64,000 nucleotides of DNA from Mycolicibacterium vulneris (GTDB lineage Bacteria > Actinomycetota > Actinomycetes > Mycobacteriales > Mycobacteriaceae). Positions 27,100 through 36,891 of this stretch are shown here, one piece after another (the first letter of the stretch is position 1; every line of letters begins with the position of its first letter). Below the pieces are notes generated by a model. That model did no database searches. It worked only from the letters and a program-made list of their open reading frames with translations, and had not been told where the DNA came from. The translations under genes and the position numbers were made by a program. Location of the stretch: contig NZ_NCXM01000008.1 of assembly GCF_002104765.1 (NCBI RefSeq), positions 1-64,000 of the forward strand, written 5' to 3'.

Positions 27100-28071
27100 T
27101 CATTCGCTTGGTACGTCGATGGCGTGCGCCTTCAGCGTCGCCAACATCTCGACCGTCGGCCATTCATCGGCCCGGTAGCGGACCGGATTGATTCCCGCGA
27201 CGGGAAGGATTCCCACCGCATCGACCACCGTCGGAAACGGCACGGTGAACTTGTCGGACACATTCGACGGGTCACCGACCAGGAACGTCACGTAATCGGT
27301 CTGCGGTAGCTCCCACGGGATCCCCTGCCCCCACACCGCATTGGTGCGCCGACCCCAGGCCGTCTCGATCATCTGCGCTTCGCCGACGTACTGCGGGAAC
27401 AGCTCGCGCTCGTAGTGCTCCCGCAAGAATTCGGCCTGGTGGTTGTATTCCTTTGTGGCCAACAGGGTTCGGGCCCTCAACGCCAACCCGCGCAGGGGGT
27501 GTGGGCCGGCCTGATCGAACGACGCGATGATGCTGCCCACGACGGTGTAGCCCTGCGGCGAGATGGGTTGCTCGGCGTCGAGGTACATCTGCTCTGCGAC
27601 CTCGAAGAGGTCCGCGGCGTTGTCGGGCGCGTCGGTGCCCAGCAGCAGCACGCCATCGCCCGGGAAGAACACCAGTGGGCGGTGGCCGCCGGCCACCGCC
27701 AGTGCACCCAGCCAGCCGGTGGCCAGGATCATGGAATCGATGTAGGTGCCGCCGTCCGCGTCTTTCAGCAGGTACTTCTCGCCCGGCTGAAAGGCCTGCT
27801 GACGCGCGGAAAGGTTGTCCCTGGCCACCGCGAACGCCTGATCACCGGTGATGCCCCAAGCTTCCGTTTCCGCCGGCGACACGATGGCCCGCACGGTGGG
27901 GAGGTCAACGACCACCATCTCGTTGATGAAGGGGAACACCGGGCGGACCCAGGGCTTGGCCCCGGTGTTGACCAAGCTGTTGACGTAGCTCTGCGGGCGC
28001 AGCACCGGCCGGAGCAAGGGTTGGGCCTCGGCCCAATCCATGGGCGGAGTCGGCTGTTGCTCGGTTGGCAT
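27100..28071 (-). CDS. Conserved hypothetical protein, 323 aa
   Basis: A soluble 323-aa protein without a signal peptide. It starts best at ATG 28071 (MPTEQQ) rather than the Cys-rich upstream extension. Visible segments include PQSYVNSLVNTG, LVFFPGDGVLLLGTD and a C-terminal VDAVGILPVAGINPVRYRAD. I do not recognise a family or catalytic motif; the beta-rich middle suggests a compact single domain. It is flanked by the small acidic gene and an FAD-monooxygenase remnant. Confidence 0.6.
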   Translation of the reverse strand: MPTEQQPTPPMDWAEAQPLLRPVLRPQSYVNSLVNTGAKPWVRPVFPFINEMVVVDLPTVRAIVSPAETEAWGITGDQAFAVARDNLSARQQAFQPGEKYLLKDADGGTYIDSMILATGWLGALAVAGGHRPLVFFPGDGVLLLGTDAPDNAADLFEVAEQMYLDAEQPISPQGYTVVGSIIASFDQAGPHPLRGLALRARTLLATKEYNHQAEFLREHYERELFPQYVGEAQMIETAWGRRTNAVWGQGIPWELPQTDYVTFLVGDPSNVSDKFTVPFPTVVDAVGILPVAGINPVRYRADEWPTVEMLATLKAHAIDVPSE

Positions 28072-28159
28072 GTCCACGGTCGGTCTTCCTGCTCTTGAAC
28101 AGCGAACACACACCTTTGCACCCTGCGACGGCCGACACAAGTCAACCTTCTTGGTTGCC

Positions 28160-28781
28160 TCACGTCGCGGCGGCCGGCCCGAACCACATGGCGAGGGAGT
28201 CGCGTAGCGCCGGGTCGGTGCCGGCGCCCGCCCAGGCGACGTGTCCGTCCGGCCGGACCAATACCGCGGGCGGCACGCTCACGGCGCCGAGCACCGGAAG
28301 CACGCACCGGTCAACATGTTTCGCGTCGACCGTCGGAACCCGGGCCGCCCAGGGCGAGACGTCGATGCGGCCGGTCTCGCCGAAATTGAGCAGCACCGGG
28401 CGGGCGTCCCGCAGCAGGTCGAACACGCGCAGCGATCCGTCGGTGGTGACCAGGTCCAGGTCGGGCATGCGGCGTCCCACCAGCGGGTGTCCTTCGCCCA
28501 GGTCGTAATGGATGTCCAGGCCGGACATCATCGCGGCGAAGCAGGTGCGGGGACAAAAACCGATCGGCGATGCCACGCTGATCTAGGACTTCGATGGTGC
28601 GGGAGTGCAGACCGCCGGCCCGAGCTCCGATCAGGTCCTGGCTGGTGCGCCGCTCCACAACCGCGACGTCGATCCCCTCCAAAGCCAATTCGCCCGCCAG
28701 CATCAACCCGGTCGGGCCGCCGCCGGCGATGATCACCGCGTGCTCGGTATCGTCGTTCTCCAATACCCCCGAAACATCCAC
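28160..28781 (-). pseudogene. FAD-dependent monooxygenase, internal-deletion remnant
   Basis: The minus strand starts (MDVSGVLEND) with an intact FAD-binding N-terminus, VIIAGGGPTGLMLAGELAL and the VVERR strand, continuing to DQRGIADRFL. It then changes frame around 28540-28560 and continues as the normal C-terminal end of the same family: AAMMSGLDIHYDLG, HPLVGRRMPDLDL and a thioredoxin-like tail ending at 28160. Roughly 300 central residues, including the DG motif and substrate pocket, are gone. No functional enzyme can result. Confidence 0.8.
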
Positions 28782-28893
28782 TTCGCCACTCCGATTCGCC
28801 TGAATTCCGGTCGAGGACAGCGATTTGCATCATCACCCGGGTCTTGCGGCAAGCCCCGGTATGCGCTATAGGTTGAAGCTGGCGGGGAAGTAA

Positions 28894-31800
28894 TCACCAA
28901 CGGTCGCGGACCGCGTCGATCGCGCGGTAGATCCGCTGCTCGCTGACCGGGCGAGGCGTGCCGAGTTGCTGGGCCCACAGGCTCACCCTGAGTTCCTCGA
29001 TCTGCCGGGCGATATCGCGAACCTCGTCGGCCGCCCTCGCCGGCTGCGGCAGCTCATGCACCAGCTCGTCGAAGGCACCCTGCACGGCGTGCACCCGTTG
29101 CATGCGCTCCCGATCGGCCTGGGCGGCGCGAGGCAGCCCGTCCACGCGGCGACGGATCCCGAGCAGGTAGCGGGTGAGGTCGGCGAGCTGCGCGGCCCCG
29201 GTGGCGGTGACGAAACCGGCCGGCAACAGCCGATTCAGCTGCTCGCGGATGTCCGCGATCGCGTCGGTATGCGCGGGCGGCGGGCTGGCGGGCACCAGGA
29301 GTTGCACCTCCTGAGCGGCGGCCAGTACCTTCTCGACACGGCCCACGATGTCGACGGTGGTGGGCAGCAGGGACTTTCCCGCTCGCTGTTGCAGCGCGAC
29401 GAACTCCGCGCGCGTCCACACCGGCGCCGACACGAGCGCGTCGGTCGCGGCATCGGCGCAGTCGTCCAGCAGCGCGGGCAGGTCACCATCCGGGTTGGTG
29501 CCGAGAGCGAGCCGGGTCCGTGGATCGAGTTGCCGCGCAATGGCTTTGACCGGTGAAGGGACGCTGAGCCGCACCAACCGCCGGATGCCGGGTCCCATCG
29601 CCTGGCCCTGCTCGGCCGATATGGCGAACACGCGAAGGTCGACGGCGCCGCCCGCGTCGACGAACGCGGGGAAGCCCCGCAAGATGCGTCCGTCAATCGT
29701 GCGTTCGACAACGCGCGGCAGATCGCCGAGGTCCTCGGGCCAGCCGCGCAATCCGGTCCGCTCCAGCTCGCCGGCGACCGCATGCGCGACGGCCTGCCGG
29801 GCCGGCGCCGTGAGCCGCTCCTGCAGCGTCCGCAGATCCTTGCCGCGGGCCACCTCGGTACCGTCTCCGGACTCCACCGCGAACGTCACCCGCAGGTGCG
29901 AGGGCAGCTTGTTCAGGTCGAAGGCCTCGATCGGCACCAAAACCCCGGTGCGACGCCGTAATTCGCGTTGCAACGCCGGCAGCAGCGGCTCGGCGGCCGG
30001 ATCGATTGCCGCCAGCACCGCACGGGCCGTGTCGGGGGCGGGAACGAAGTTGCGGCGCAAGTCTTTCGGCAGCGAGCGGATGAGCGCGGTCACCAGTTCT
30101 CCGCGCAGCGCCGGCACCTGCCAGGCGAACTCGTCGCCACCCAAGCGCGCCAGCACGTCCATCGGCACGTGCACGGTGACGCCGTCGTCAGCGGCGCCGG
30201 GCTCGAACCGGTAGGTCAACGGCAATGCAACATCGCCGGTGCGCCACGTGCTCGGCCGGTCCGCGTCGGCGGCCTCGTCGGTGCGCAGCAGATCGGTGCG
30301 AGTGAACGTCAGCAGGTCCGGTGTCTTGTGCCGCTGCTTCTTCCACCAGGCGTCGAAGTGCCGCGCGGAGACGACGTCGGCGGGGATGCGGGCGTCGTAG
30401 AGCGCATACACGTCGTCGTCGCCGACCAGCAGGTCGCGGCGGCGGGCCCGTTCCTCCAGTTCCTCGAGCTCGGCCCGCAGCCGCGCGTTGTCCGCGAAGA
30501 AGTGATGGCGGGTGTGCCACTGTCTCTCGACCAGCGCGTGCCGGATGAACAACTCGCGCGCCACCACCGGCTCGATGCGCGCGTATCCGACGCGGCGCCG
30601 CGCGGCCAGCGGCAGTCCGTACAACGTCACCCGCTCGTAGGCCATCACCTCGCCGCGTTTGGCGTCCCAATGCGGCTCGCTGTAGGTGCGCTGCACCAGA
30701 TCGCCGGCGACCCGCTCCACGACCTCGGGCTGGATGCGGGCGGCGGTGCGCCCGTACAGGCGGCTGGTCTCGACCAGCTCCGCCACGACGACCCAGCGCG
30801 GCGGCCGTTTGGTGAGCGCCGAGCCGGGCGCCAGCACGAAGTGCGAGTTGCGGGCCCCCAGGTATTCGCGGGTGTCCTCGCGGCGCATGCCCACATGCGA
30901 CAACAACCCCGCCAGCAGCGCCGCGTGCACCCGCGCCTGGTCGGCCGGCTCCTCGGATGCGGCGTCTTCGACGATGCCCAGGTCGCGGGCGATGCTGCGC
31001 AGCTGCCCGACCAGATCCTGCCATTCGCGGATGCGTAGATAATGCAGGAACTCCGAGCGGCACATCCGGCGAAACGCATTGCCGGATAATGACTTCCGCT
31101 GCTCACGAAGATAGCGCCAGAGGTTGAGGTAGGACATGAAGTCGGAGTGCTCGTCGGCGAAACGGGCGTGCTTTGCGCGGGCCGCCTCCTCGCGGTCGCT
31201 CGGGCGTTCCCGTGGGTCCGGGATCGTCAGCGCCGAGGCCAGCACCAGCATCTCGCGAACGCACCCCTCGGTCTGTGCCTGCAGAATCATCCGGCCCAGC
31301 CTCGGATCGACGGGCAGTCGCGCGAGTCGGCGGCCGAGATCGGTGATGGCGCCGTGCTGGTCGAACGCGCCGAGTTCGGCCAGCAGTTGCACGCCGTCGC
31401 GGACGCTGCGCCGGTCCGGTGGATCGAGGAAGGGAAACTCCTCGATGTCGCCGAGCTGCAGGGCCGCCATCTGCAGCAGCACGGCGGCGAGGTTCGTCCG
31501 CAGTATCTCGGGTTCGGTGTAGCGCGGCCGCGCCGCGAAGTCCCGCTCGGAGTAGAGCCGGATGCACACGCCGGGCGCGACCCGGCCGCAACGGCCGGCC
31601 CGCTGCGCGGCCGACGCCTGCGAGATGGGCTCGATCGGCAGCCGCTGCACCTTCAAACGCCGGCTGTAACGCGAAATCCGGGCATTGCCCGGGTCGATGA
31701 CATAGCGGATCCCCGGCACGGTCAACGATGTTTCGGCGACATTGGTCGCCAGCACGACGCGGCGCCCGGTATGCGGCGCGAACACCTTCTGCTGCTCGGC

Positions 31801-32802
31801 GGTGGGTAGGCGCGCGTACAGCGGGAGCACCTCGGTGTGTTTGAGTCCACTCAAAGCCTCTGCGGTATCACGGATTTCGCGCTCTCCGGAGAGAAAGACC
31901 AGGATGTCCCCCGGCGGCTCGGCCTCGAGTTCGCCGATCGCGTCGACGATCGCCTCGACCTCGTCGCGGGTCTCGGTACGCACGATCTCGTGGTCCGGGT
32001 CGTCCGGATCGTCATCGGAGGCCGAAGGCACGGCAACCTCCAGCGGCCGGTAGCGCACCTCGACCGGATACGTCCGGCCGGACACCTCGATGATCGGCGC
32101 GTTCTCGAAGTGCGCCGCGAAGCGCTGCGGCTCGATCGTCGCCGAGGTGATGATCACCTTCAGATCGGGTCGGCGAGGCAGCAACTCACGCAGGTAACCG
32201 AGCAGAAAGTCGATGTTGAGGCTGCGCTCGTGCGCCTCGTCGAGGATCAGCGTGTCGTAGCGCAGCAGGCGGCGGTCGCGCTGGATCTCGGCGAGCAGAA
32301 TGCCGTCGGTCATCAGCTTGATCAGCGTGCGATCGCTGACCTGGTCGGTGAAGCGCACGGTGTAGCCGACGGTGTCGCCGAGCGGGCTGCCCAGCTCGTC
32401 GGCGATGCGCTGGGCGACGGTGCGGGCGGCCAGCCGGCGGGGCTGGGTGTGGCCGATGGTTCCGCGGATGCCGCGGCCGGCCTCGAGACAGATCTTGGGC
32501 AGCTGGGTGGTCTTCCCCGACCCGGTCTCCCCCGCGATCACCAGCACCTGATGCTTCCGGATGGCAGCGGCGATCTCCTGCCGCCGGTCGCTGATCGGCA
32601 GGTCGGGGTAGGTGATGGCGGGGACGGCGGCTTGACGGGCGGCGACGACCGTGTGCGCCGCGGCGACTTGTTCGGCGAGCTGTCGCAGCTTCTCGGGCGA
32701 CGCGCCGCGGAGGTTCTTCAGGCGCCGGCCGAGCCGGGCCGCGTCGCGCAAGGTCAGGCCGTCGAGCTGGTTGCGCAACTGCGCTGCAGACGGTTCGGCC
32801 AC
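28894..32802 (-). CDS. hrpA: HrpA-type DEAH-box ATP-dependent RNA helicase
   Basis: A protein of about 1302 aa from GTG 32802 (MAEPSAAQLRNQL). The helicase core shows Walker A GETGSGKTTQ near 95, motif Ia QPRRLAARTVA, DEAH box LILDEAHERS, SATI (VIITSATIEPQRF), and motif VI QRAGRCGRV. These are followed by the HA2/OB-fold region and a long C-terminal domain (DUF3418-type) typical of HrpA. HrpA acts in RNA processing and rescue of stalled ribosomes in E. coli. The frame stays open to 33624, but that extension is antisense to the next gene and is rejected. Confidence 0.92.
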   Translation of the reverse strand: MAEPSAAQLRNQLDGLTLRDAARLGRRLKNLRGASPEKLRQLAEQVAAAHTVVAARQAAVPAITYPDLPISDRRQEIAAAIRKHQVLVIAGETGSGKTTQLPKICLEAGRGIRGTIGHTQPRRLAARTVAQRIADELGSPLGDTVGYTVRFTDQVSDRTLIKLMTDGILLAEIQRDRRLLRYDTLILDEAHERSLNIDFLLGYLRELLPRRPDLKVIITSATIEPQRFAAHFENAPIIEVSGRTYPVEVRYRPLEVAVPSASDDDPDDPDHEIVRTETRDEVEAIVDAIGELEAEPPGDILVFLSGEREIRDTAEALSGLKHTEVLPLYARLPTAEQQKVFAPHTGRRVVLATNVAETSLTVPGIRYVIDPGNARISRYSRRLKVQRLPIEPISQASAAQRAGRCGRVAPGVCIRLYSERDFAARPRYTEPEILRTNLAAVLLQMAALQLGDIEEFPFLDPPDRRSVRDGVQLLAELGAFDQHGAITDLGRRLARLPVDPRLGRMILQAQTEGCVREMLVLASALTIPDPRERPSDREEAARAKHARFADEHSDFMSYLNLWRYLREQRKSLSGNAFRRMCRSEFLHYLRIREWQDLVGQLRSIARDLGIVEDAASEEPADQARVHAALLAGLLSHVGMRREDTREYLGARNSHFVLAPGSALTKRPPRWVVVAELVETSRLYGRTAARIQPEVVERVAGDLVQRTYSEPHWDAKRGEVMAYERVTLYGLPLAARRRVGYARIEPVVARELFIRHALVERQWHTRHHFFADNARLRAELEELEERARRRDLLVGDDDVYALYDARIPADVVSARHFDAWWKKQRHKTPDLLTFTRTDLLRTDEAADADRPSTWRTGDVALPLTYRFEPGAADDGVTVHVPMDVLARLGGDEFAWQVPALRGELVTALIRSLPKDLRRNFVPAPDTARAVLAAIDPAAEPLLPALQRELRRRTGVLVPIEAFDLNKLPSHLRVTFAVESGDGTEVARGKDLRTLQERLTAPARQAVAHAVAGELERTGLRGWPEDLGDLPRVVERTIDGRILRGFPAFVDAGGAVDLRVFAISAEQGQAMGPGIRRLVRLSVPSPVKAIARQLDPRTRLALGTNPDGDLPALLDDCADAATDALVSAPVWTRAEFVALQQRAGKSLLPTTVDIVGRVEKVLAAAQEVQLLVPASPPPAHTDAIADIREQLNRLLPAGFVTATGAAQLADLTRYLLGIRRRVDGLPRAAQADRERMQRVHAVQGAFDELVHELPQPARAADEVRDIARQIEELRVSLWAQQLGTPRPVSEQRIYRAIDAVRDRW

Positions 32803-32937
32803 CCCGCACAGGATAGGCACTCGCGCGCCCGCATCCCCAACGCGTCGACTGACCGGCTGGGTTGATGGCCGCCGAATGCGGGTATCACGTGGCGAGTGCA
32901 TCGAAGGGATGCCGGTTGGTGGGGGAAGTGATCGGCG

Positions 32938-33960
32938 ATGGTCGGTTGGCTGGACGAGCTGCAGCGGCGTAATCGAGTCGTCGGCGTGATCGTCGGTGTT
33001 GTCTACAAGTACAACGACGATCAGGGCGGCTACCTGGCCGCCCTGATCACCTACTACGGGCTGGTGTCGCTGTTTCCGATGCTGCTGCTGTTGACCACCG
33101 GTCTTGGCGTGGTGCTGGCCGGCCGGCCCGATCTGCAAGCCCAGGTCCTGCACAGCACGTTGAGCCAGTTCCCGGTCCTCGGCGCACAGCTGCACCACCC
33201 CGAGGGACTCAGCGGAGGAACGGTGGGCGTGATCGTCGGCCTGCTCGGCGCGCTCTACGGCGGCCTGGGGGTGGGGCAGGCGCTGCAGAACGCGATGGAC
33301 ACGGTGTGGGCGGTGCCGAAGCACAAGCGCCCCAACCCGATCCGGTCCAGGCTGCGCAGCCTGATGCTGCTGTTGGTGCTCGGCTCGGCCGCCGTCGCCG
33401 CCACGTTGTTGGCCGCGGCGGGCCACGCCACCGGGTCCGTCGGCATCTTCAGCAAGATCGGTCTCGTGCTCGTTGCGGTGGCCATCAACGCGCTGATCTG
33501 CCTGGTGGCCTTCCGAGTGACGACGGCGCGGGCCCTGACGTATCGGCAGGTGTTGCCGGGAGCGGTTGCCGCAGCGTTCATTTGGCAGATGCTGCAGTGG
33601 TTCGGGGCCGGCTATGTGGCGCATACCGTGAAACGGGCCAGCGCCACCAATAGTGTGTTCGCACTAGTGTTGGGGGCGTTGGCGTTTCTGTTCCTCGCGT
33701 CGGTGGCACTGGTGATGTGCGCCGAGGTCAACGTCGTCTTGGTGGAGCGGCTCTACCCGCGCGCGCTGCTGGGCGCGTTCAGCGACGACGCGGATCTGAC
33801 GCTGGCGGATCGGCGGACCTACACGAACAAGGTCAAAGCCGAACGGGTCAAAGCCTTCGAGCGGGTCCACGTGCATTTCGACGACGTCAAACGCCTTCCC
33901 TCGAAAACCGTTGGGCGCCTTGCGATATTCGATGATTTTCGTCGCTCGCGCACGCCATGA
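32938..33960 (+). CDS. YihY/BrkB-family inner membrane protein
   Basis: A 340-aa integral membrane protein. The family hallmark near the N-terminus is visible (YKYNDDQGGYLAALITYYGL), followed by about six membrane helices: LFPMLLLLTTGLGVVLAG, GVIVGLLGALYGGLGVG, LMLLLVLGSAAVAATLL, IGLVLVAVAINALIC, LPGAVAAAFIW and ALVLGALAFLFLASVAL. A basic cytoplasmic tail follows. The family function is unsettled (older names include tRNA-processing and virulence factor). It is divergent from hrpA. Confidence 0.9.
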   Translation: MVGWLDELQRRNRVVGVIVGVVYKYNDDQGGYLAALITYYGLVSLFPMLLLLTTGLGVVLAGRPDLQAQVLHSTLSQFPVLGAQLHHPEGLSGGTVGVIVGLLGALYGGLGVGQALQNAMDTVWAVPKHKRPNPIRSRLRSLMLLLVLGSAAVAATLLAAAGHATGSVGIFSKIGLVLVAVAINALICLVAFRVTTARALTYRQVLPGAVAAAFIWQMLQWFGAGYVAHTVKRASATNSVFALVLGALAFLFLASVALVMCAEVNVVLVERLYPRALLGAFSDDADLTLADRRTYTNKVKAERVKAFERVHVHFDDVKRLPSKTVGRLAIFDDFRRSRTP

Positions 33961-34019
33961 GAACGGGTTTGTTCCCGGCTTATGGCGAGGTTGTGAGCCC
34001 GGCGCAATAGTCTGCAGTC

Positions 34020-34793
34020 ATGAGTCTGGTCACCTATGAGCTGCAAGACCACGTTGCCACCATCACCCTGAACCGCCCCGAGGCGCGCAACGCCATCAAC
34101 GGCGCGCTGCGCCAGGACCTCAACGCCGCCTGGGATCGCTTCCGCGACGACCTGGACGCGTGGGTCGGGATCCTGACGGCCAACGGCAGCGTTTTCTGCG
34201 CCGGCGGCGACCTGAAGGACGGCGAAGGCTCGGTCGGCACGTTCGGCGGCACCTTCTGGGAGAAACCCACCATCAACTCGTTCGAAAGCGGCATGGAATT
34301 GTTCAAGCCGACCATCGCCGCCGTACACGGCCCGTGCATCGGCTACGGCGTGACCGGCGTGCTGTTCTGTGACTTCGTCATCGCCAGCACCGAGGCGACC
34401 TTCTGCTTTCCCGAGGTGTCCATCGGGGTGCCCACCATCGTCGGGGCCATTCGGCTCCCGCACCGGGTGGGCTGGGCCAATGCGATGGAGCTGCTGCTGA
34501 CCGGCAAACCCATGAGCGCCGAGCGGGCCAAGGAAATCGGTCTGGTCTGGAAGCTGGTCGAGCCGGAGCAGCTGCAGGCCGAAGCCCAGGCCTGGGCGCG
34601 CACCCTCACCGAGGCCGCGCCGCTGGCCCAGCGGGCGACCAAAGAAGTGGCGTGGCGAACTGCCGACATGGGCTGGATCGAATCCGTGCGTTTCGGCGAG
34701 ACCATGCGCAAGGTGGCCGGTGCGACCGAAGACGTCGCCGAGGGGCTGCGCGCCTGGGCCGAGAAGCGCAAACCGCAATGGCGCGGCCGGTGA
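34020..34793 (+). CDS. Enoyl-CoA hydratase/isomerase family protein
   Basis: A 257-aa crotonase-fold protein. ITLNRPEARNAING, the oxyanion-hole segment VFCAGGDLKDGEG, KPTIAAVHGPCIGYG and FCFPEVSIGVPTIVGA are typical. The catalytic-Glu region is FPEVSIGVP, retaining the first conserved Glu. It acts on acyl-CoA substrates, possibly as hydratase or isomerase; the exact reaction is unassigned. The DUF3253 gene follows closely on the same strand. Confidence 0.88.
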   Translation: MSLVTYELQDHVATITLNRPEARNAINGALRQDLNAAWDRFRDDLDAWVGILTANGSVFCAGGDLKDGEGSVGTFGGTFWEKPTINSFESGMELFKPTIAAVHGPCIGYGVTGVLFCDFVIASTEATFCFPEVSIGVPTIVGAIRLPHRVGWANAMELLLTGKPMSAERAKEIGLVWKLVEPEQLQAEAQAWARTLTEAAPLAQRATKEVAWRTADMGWIESVRFGETMRKVAGATEDVAEGLRAWAEKRKPQWRGR

Positions 34794-34821
34794 CGATCGG
34801 CGGCGTCAGAACGGCGGCGCC

Positions 34822-35181
34822 GTGGCCCTGACTGGTGGGGCGGGCGAGCGATTGCGTGCCGAACTGGGTCGTGTGCTCGACGGCGGGGGCCGCGGCGCCG
34901 ACCACGCCGAGACCGCCCTCGGCGACGGCCCGATGATGCAGCGGCTCGAGTCGTCCATCCTGGCGCTGGCCGAGCATCGTGGCCCGCGGAGCAGCATCTG
35001 CCCGTCGGACGCCGCCCGCGCGGTCGGCGGCGACGATTGGCGCGAGCTGATGGACGACGCCCGGGCGGCGGCCCGGCGGCTCGCCAGGTCGGGCGACGTG
35101 GAGATCACGCGGCGCGGCGAGGCCGTCGACCCCGACGGTGACTGGGGCGGTGCGATTCGCATCCGAACCACCGGGTCGTAG
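34822..35181 (+). CDS. DUF3253 protein
   Basis: A protein of about 119 aa from GTG 34822, matching the DUF3253 layout: LESSILALAEHRGPRSSICPSDAARA, then DDWRELMDDARAAARRLARSG and a closing GGAIRIRTTG. It looks like a winged-helix-sized domain (SICPSDAARAV as a recognition-type helix). The start is uncertain because the frame is open upstream into the hydratase gene. It probably shares a transcript with that gene. Function unknown. Confidence 0.7.
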   Translation: MALTGGAGERLRAELGRVLDGGGRGADHAETALGDGPMMQRLESSILALAEHRGPRSSICPSDAARAVGGDDWRELMDDARAAARRLARSGDVEITRRGEAVDPDGDWGGAIRIRTTGS

Positions 35182-35286
35182 GCATTGGCGTTGCGCTGCA
35201 ACGTCATTCGACCGCTCGAGCGTCGGTGCCCGTCCTGGTGTCAACCGCCGGCACGGTCATGACCGACGATATGACAGGATCTCGGC

Positions 35287-35949
35287 ATGAGTGCACGCAG
35301 ATTTGCTCGCTGGGTTGGTATCGCGGTTGTGACGACGTGGGCGCTGTTGAGTGCACCCATCGGAACGCCCACCGCGGTCGCAGATGGATGCTCGGACGTA
35401 TCGGTGGTCTTCGCCCGGGGCACCCACCAGGAACCCGGTCTGGGCAACATCGGTCAGGCTTTCGTCGACTCGCTCACGTCGCAGCTCGGCGGTAAGTCCG
35501 TCGACGTCTACGCGGTCAACTATCCCGCCAACGACGACTACCACAACAGCGCAAACGCCGGGGCCAACGACGCGAGCGCACACATCCAGGACGTCGTCGC
35601 AAGTTGCCCGAACTCGAAGATCGTCCTCGGCGGCTACTCCCAGGGCTCGACGGTGATCGACCTGGCCACCAACGCGATGCCGTCCTCGGTGGCCGACCAC
35701 GTCGCGGCCGTCGCGCTCTTCGGCGAGCCCACCAGCCAGTTCTCCACCATGCTGTGGGGCGGCCAACCGCTGCCGACGATCAACCCGGCGTATGCCTCCA
35801 AGGTCACCAGCATTTGCGCGCCCGATGATCCGATCTGCTCCGGCGGTGGCAACATCATGGCGCATGTTTCCTACATCGACGCCGGGATGACTGCCCAGGC
35901 CGCGACGTTTGCGGCCAACAAGATCAACCAGGGTGCCCCGAGGGTCTGA
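35287..35949 (+). CDS. Secreted cutinase-like alpha/beta hydrolase
   Basis: A 220-aa cutinase-family (CULP-type) serine hydrolase with a signal peptide cleaved near TAVADG. The catalytic nucleophile Ser is in GGYSQGSTV, the Asp in CAPDDPICSGG and the His in MAHVSYID. FARGTHQEPGLGNIG is the family N-terminal strand motif, and Cys residues sit where the conserved disulfides are expected. Mycobacterial relatives hydrolyse lipid or polyester esters outside the cell. A second cutinase lies at 56666. Confidence 0.9.
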   Translation: MSARRFARWVGIAVVTTWALLSAPIGTPTAVADGCSDVSVVFARGTHQEPGLGNIGQAFVDSLTSQLGGKSVDVYAVNYPANDDYHNSANAGANDASAHIQDVVASCPNSKIVLGGYSQGSTVIDLATNAMPSSVADHVAAVALFGEPTSQFSTMLWGGQPLPTINPAYASKVTSICAPDDPICSGGGNIMAHVSYIDAGMTAQAATFAANKINQGAPRV

Positions 35950-35955
35950 CACCCG

Positions 35956-36189
35956 TCAGTCGTTAGCCCGCTCCTCCTGGTGTTGCCGCTTCTCGGCGGC
36001 CGCCAGCTGCGCCACCCGATCCGCCTCGGCGCGTTGCTTCGCGGCCTTGCCGAGCTTGTCCTCGGCCTCCGCGACTTTGGCCGCGGAAGCCTTGGCCGCG
36101 GCCTTCTCGGCGGCCTGAGTCCGGTCCTCCACCTGGCGCTTGGCCGATTCGACCGTCTGCTTGCGCTGCCGAACGCGCGAATCACGCAT
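35956..36189 (-). CDS. Small Ala/Lys/Glu-rich coiled-coil protein
   Basis: A 77-aa almost wholly helical protein from ATG 36189 (MRDSRVRQRK). Alternating basic and acidic residues with small heptad cores (VESAKRQVEDRTQAAEKAA) imply a single long coiled coil. Nothing enzymatic is visible. It lies convergent to the cutinase gene, separated by 6 bp. Structural or nucleic-acid-binding roles are equally possible. Confidence 0.55.
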   Translation of the reverse strand: MRDSRVRQRKQTVESAKRQVEDRTQAAEKAAAKASAAKVAEAEDKLGKAAKQRAEADRVAQLAAAEKRQHQEERAND

Positions 36190-36280
36190 GTCGCTTTGAA
36201 TTAACCTGTAGCACAACATATTTCGCGTTCATGGTGCCGCGTGGTGCGCGAACGAGCCATATGGCGATACCCTGGCCGGC

Positions 36281-36829
36281 ATGGCCATCGAGTCCACCAT
36301 GCTCCCCCTCGGTACCGTCGCCCCGGCCTTCACGCTGCCCGAGCCGGCCACCGGCCGCACGCTCAGTCGCGACGATCTGACCGGCCCCGCCCTGGTCGTC
36401 ACCTTCATCTGCAATCACTGCCCGTACGTGAAGCACGTCGCAGACGCGCTTGCAGCGCTCGGTCGTGACCTCGCCGAGCAAGGCGTTGCGATGGTGGGCA
36501 TTTCGAGCAATGACGTGGTCACCTACCCGCAGGACGGGCCCGATCAGATGGTCGAGGAGGCCCGCAGCCATGGCTGGACGTTCCCGTACCTTTATGACGA
36601 AACCCAGGACGTCGCCCGCGCTTACTCGGCCGCCTGCACGCCCGACACCTTCGTGTTCGACGGCGAACGCCGGCTGGTCTACCGCGGCCAGCTCGACGAC
36701 TCCCGGCCCAAAAACGGTCGGCCGGTCACGGGCGCGGACGTCCGCGCCGCGGTCGACGCGGTGTTGGCCGGGCAACCGGTGAATCCCGAGCAGCGTCCGT
36801 CCATCGGGTGCGGCATCAAATGGCGTTGA
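36281..36829 (+). CDS. Thioredoxin-fold peroxiredoxin-like protein
   Basis: A 182-aa AhpC/TSA-thioredoxin family protein. APAFTLPEPATGRTLSRDD is the usual N-terminal strand, and the redox motif CNHCPYVKH near residue 47 has a CxxC arrangement. VAMVGISSND and the cis-Pro-like CTPDTFVFDGERRLVYRG complete the fold. No signal peptide, so cytosolic. Probably a thiol peroxidase or disulfide reductase; the electron donor is unknown. Confidence 0.85.
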   Translation: MAIESTMLPLGTVAPAFTLPEPATGRTLSRDDLTGPALVVTFICNHCPYVKHVADALAALGRDLAEQGVAMVGISSNDVVTYPQDGPDQMVEEARSHGWTFPYLYDETQDVARAYSAACTPDTFVFDGERRLVYRGQLDDSRPKNGRPVTGADVRAAVDAVLAGQPVNPEQRPSIGCGIKWR

Positions 36830-36891
36830 GGCGCGGTTAAGAACATCGATTTCGGGTACTTGGGCTCCCACTACCGCGAGAGGGAGGCGTT

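Noticed and set aside
32803..33624. N-terminal extension of the HrpA frame
   Set aside because: It is antisense to a convincing YihY-family gene at 32938-33960 and lacks any helicase motif; GTG 32802 begins the conserved part.
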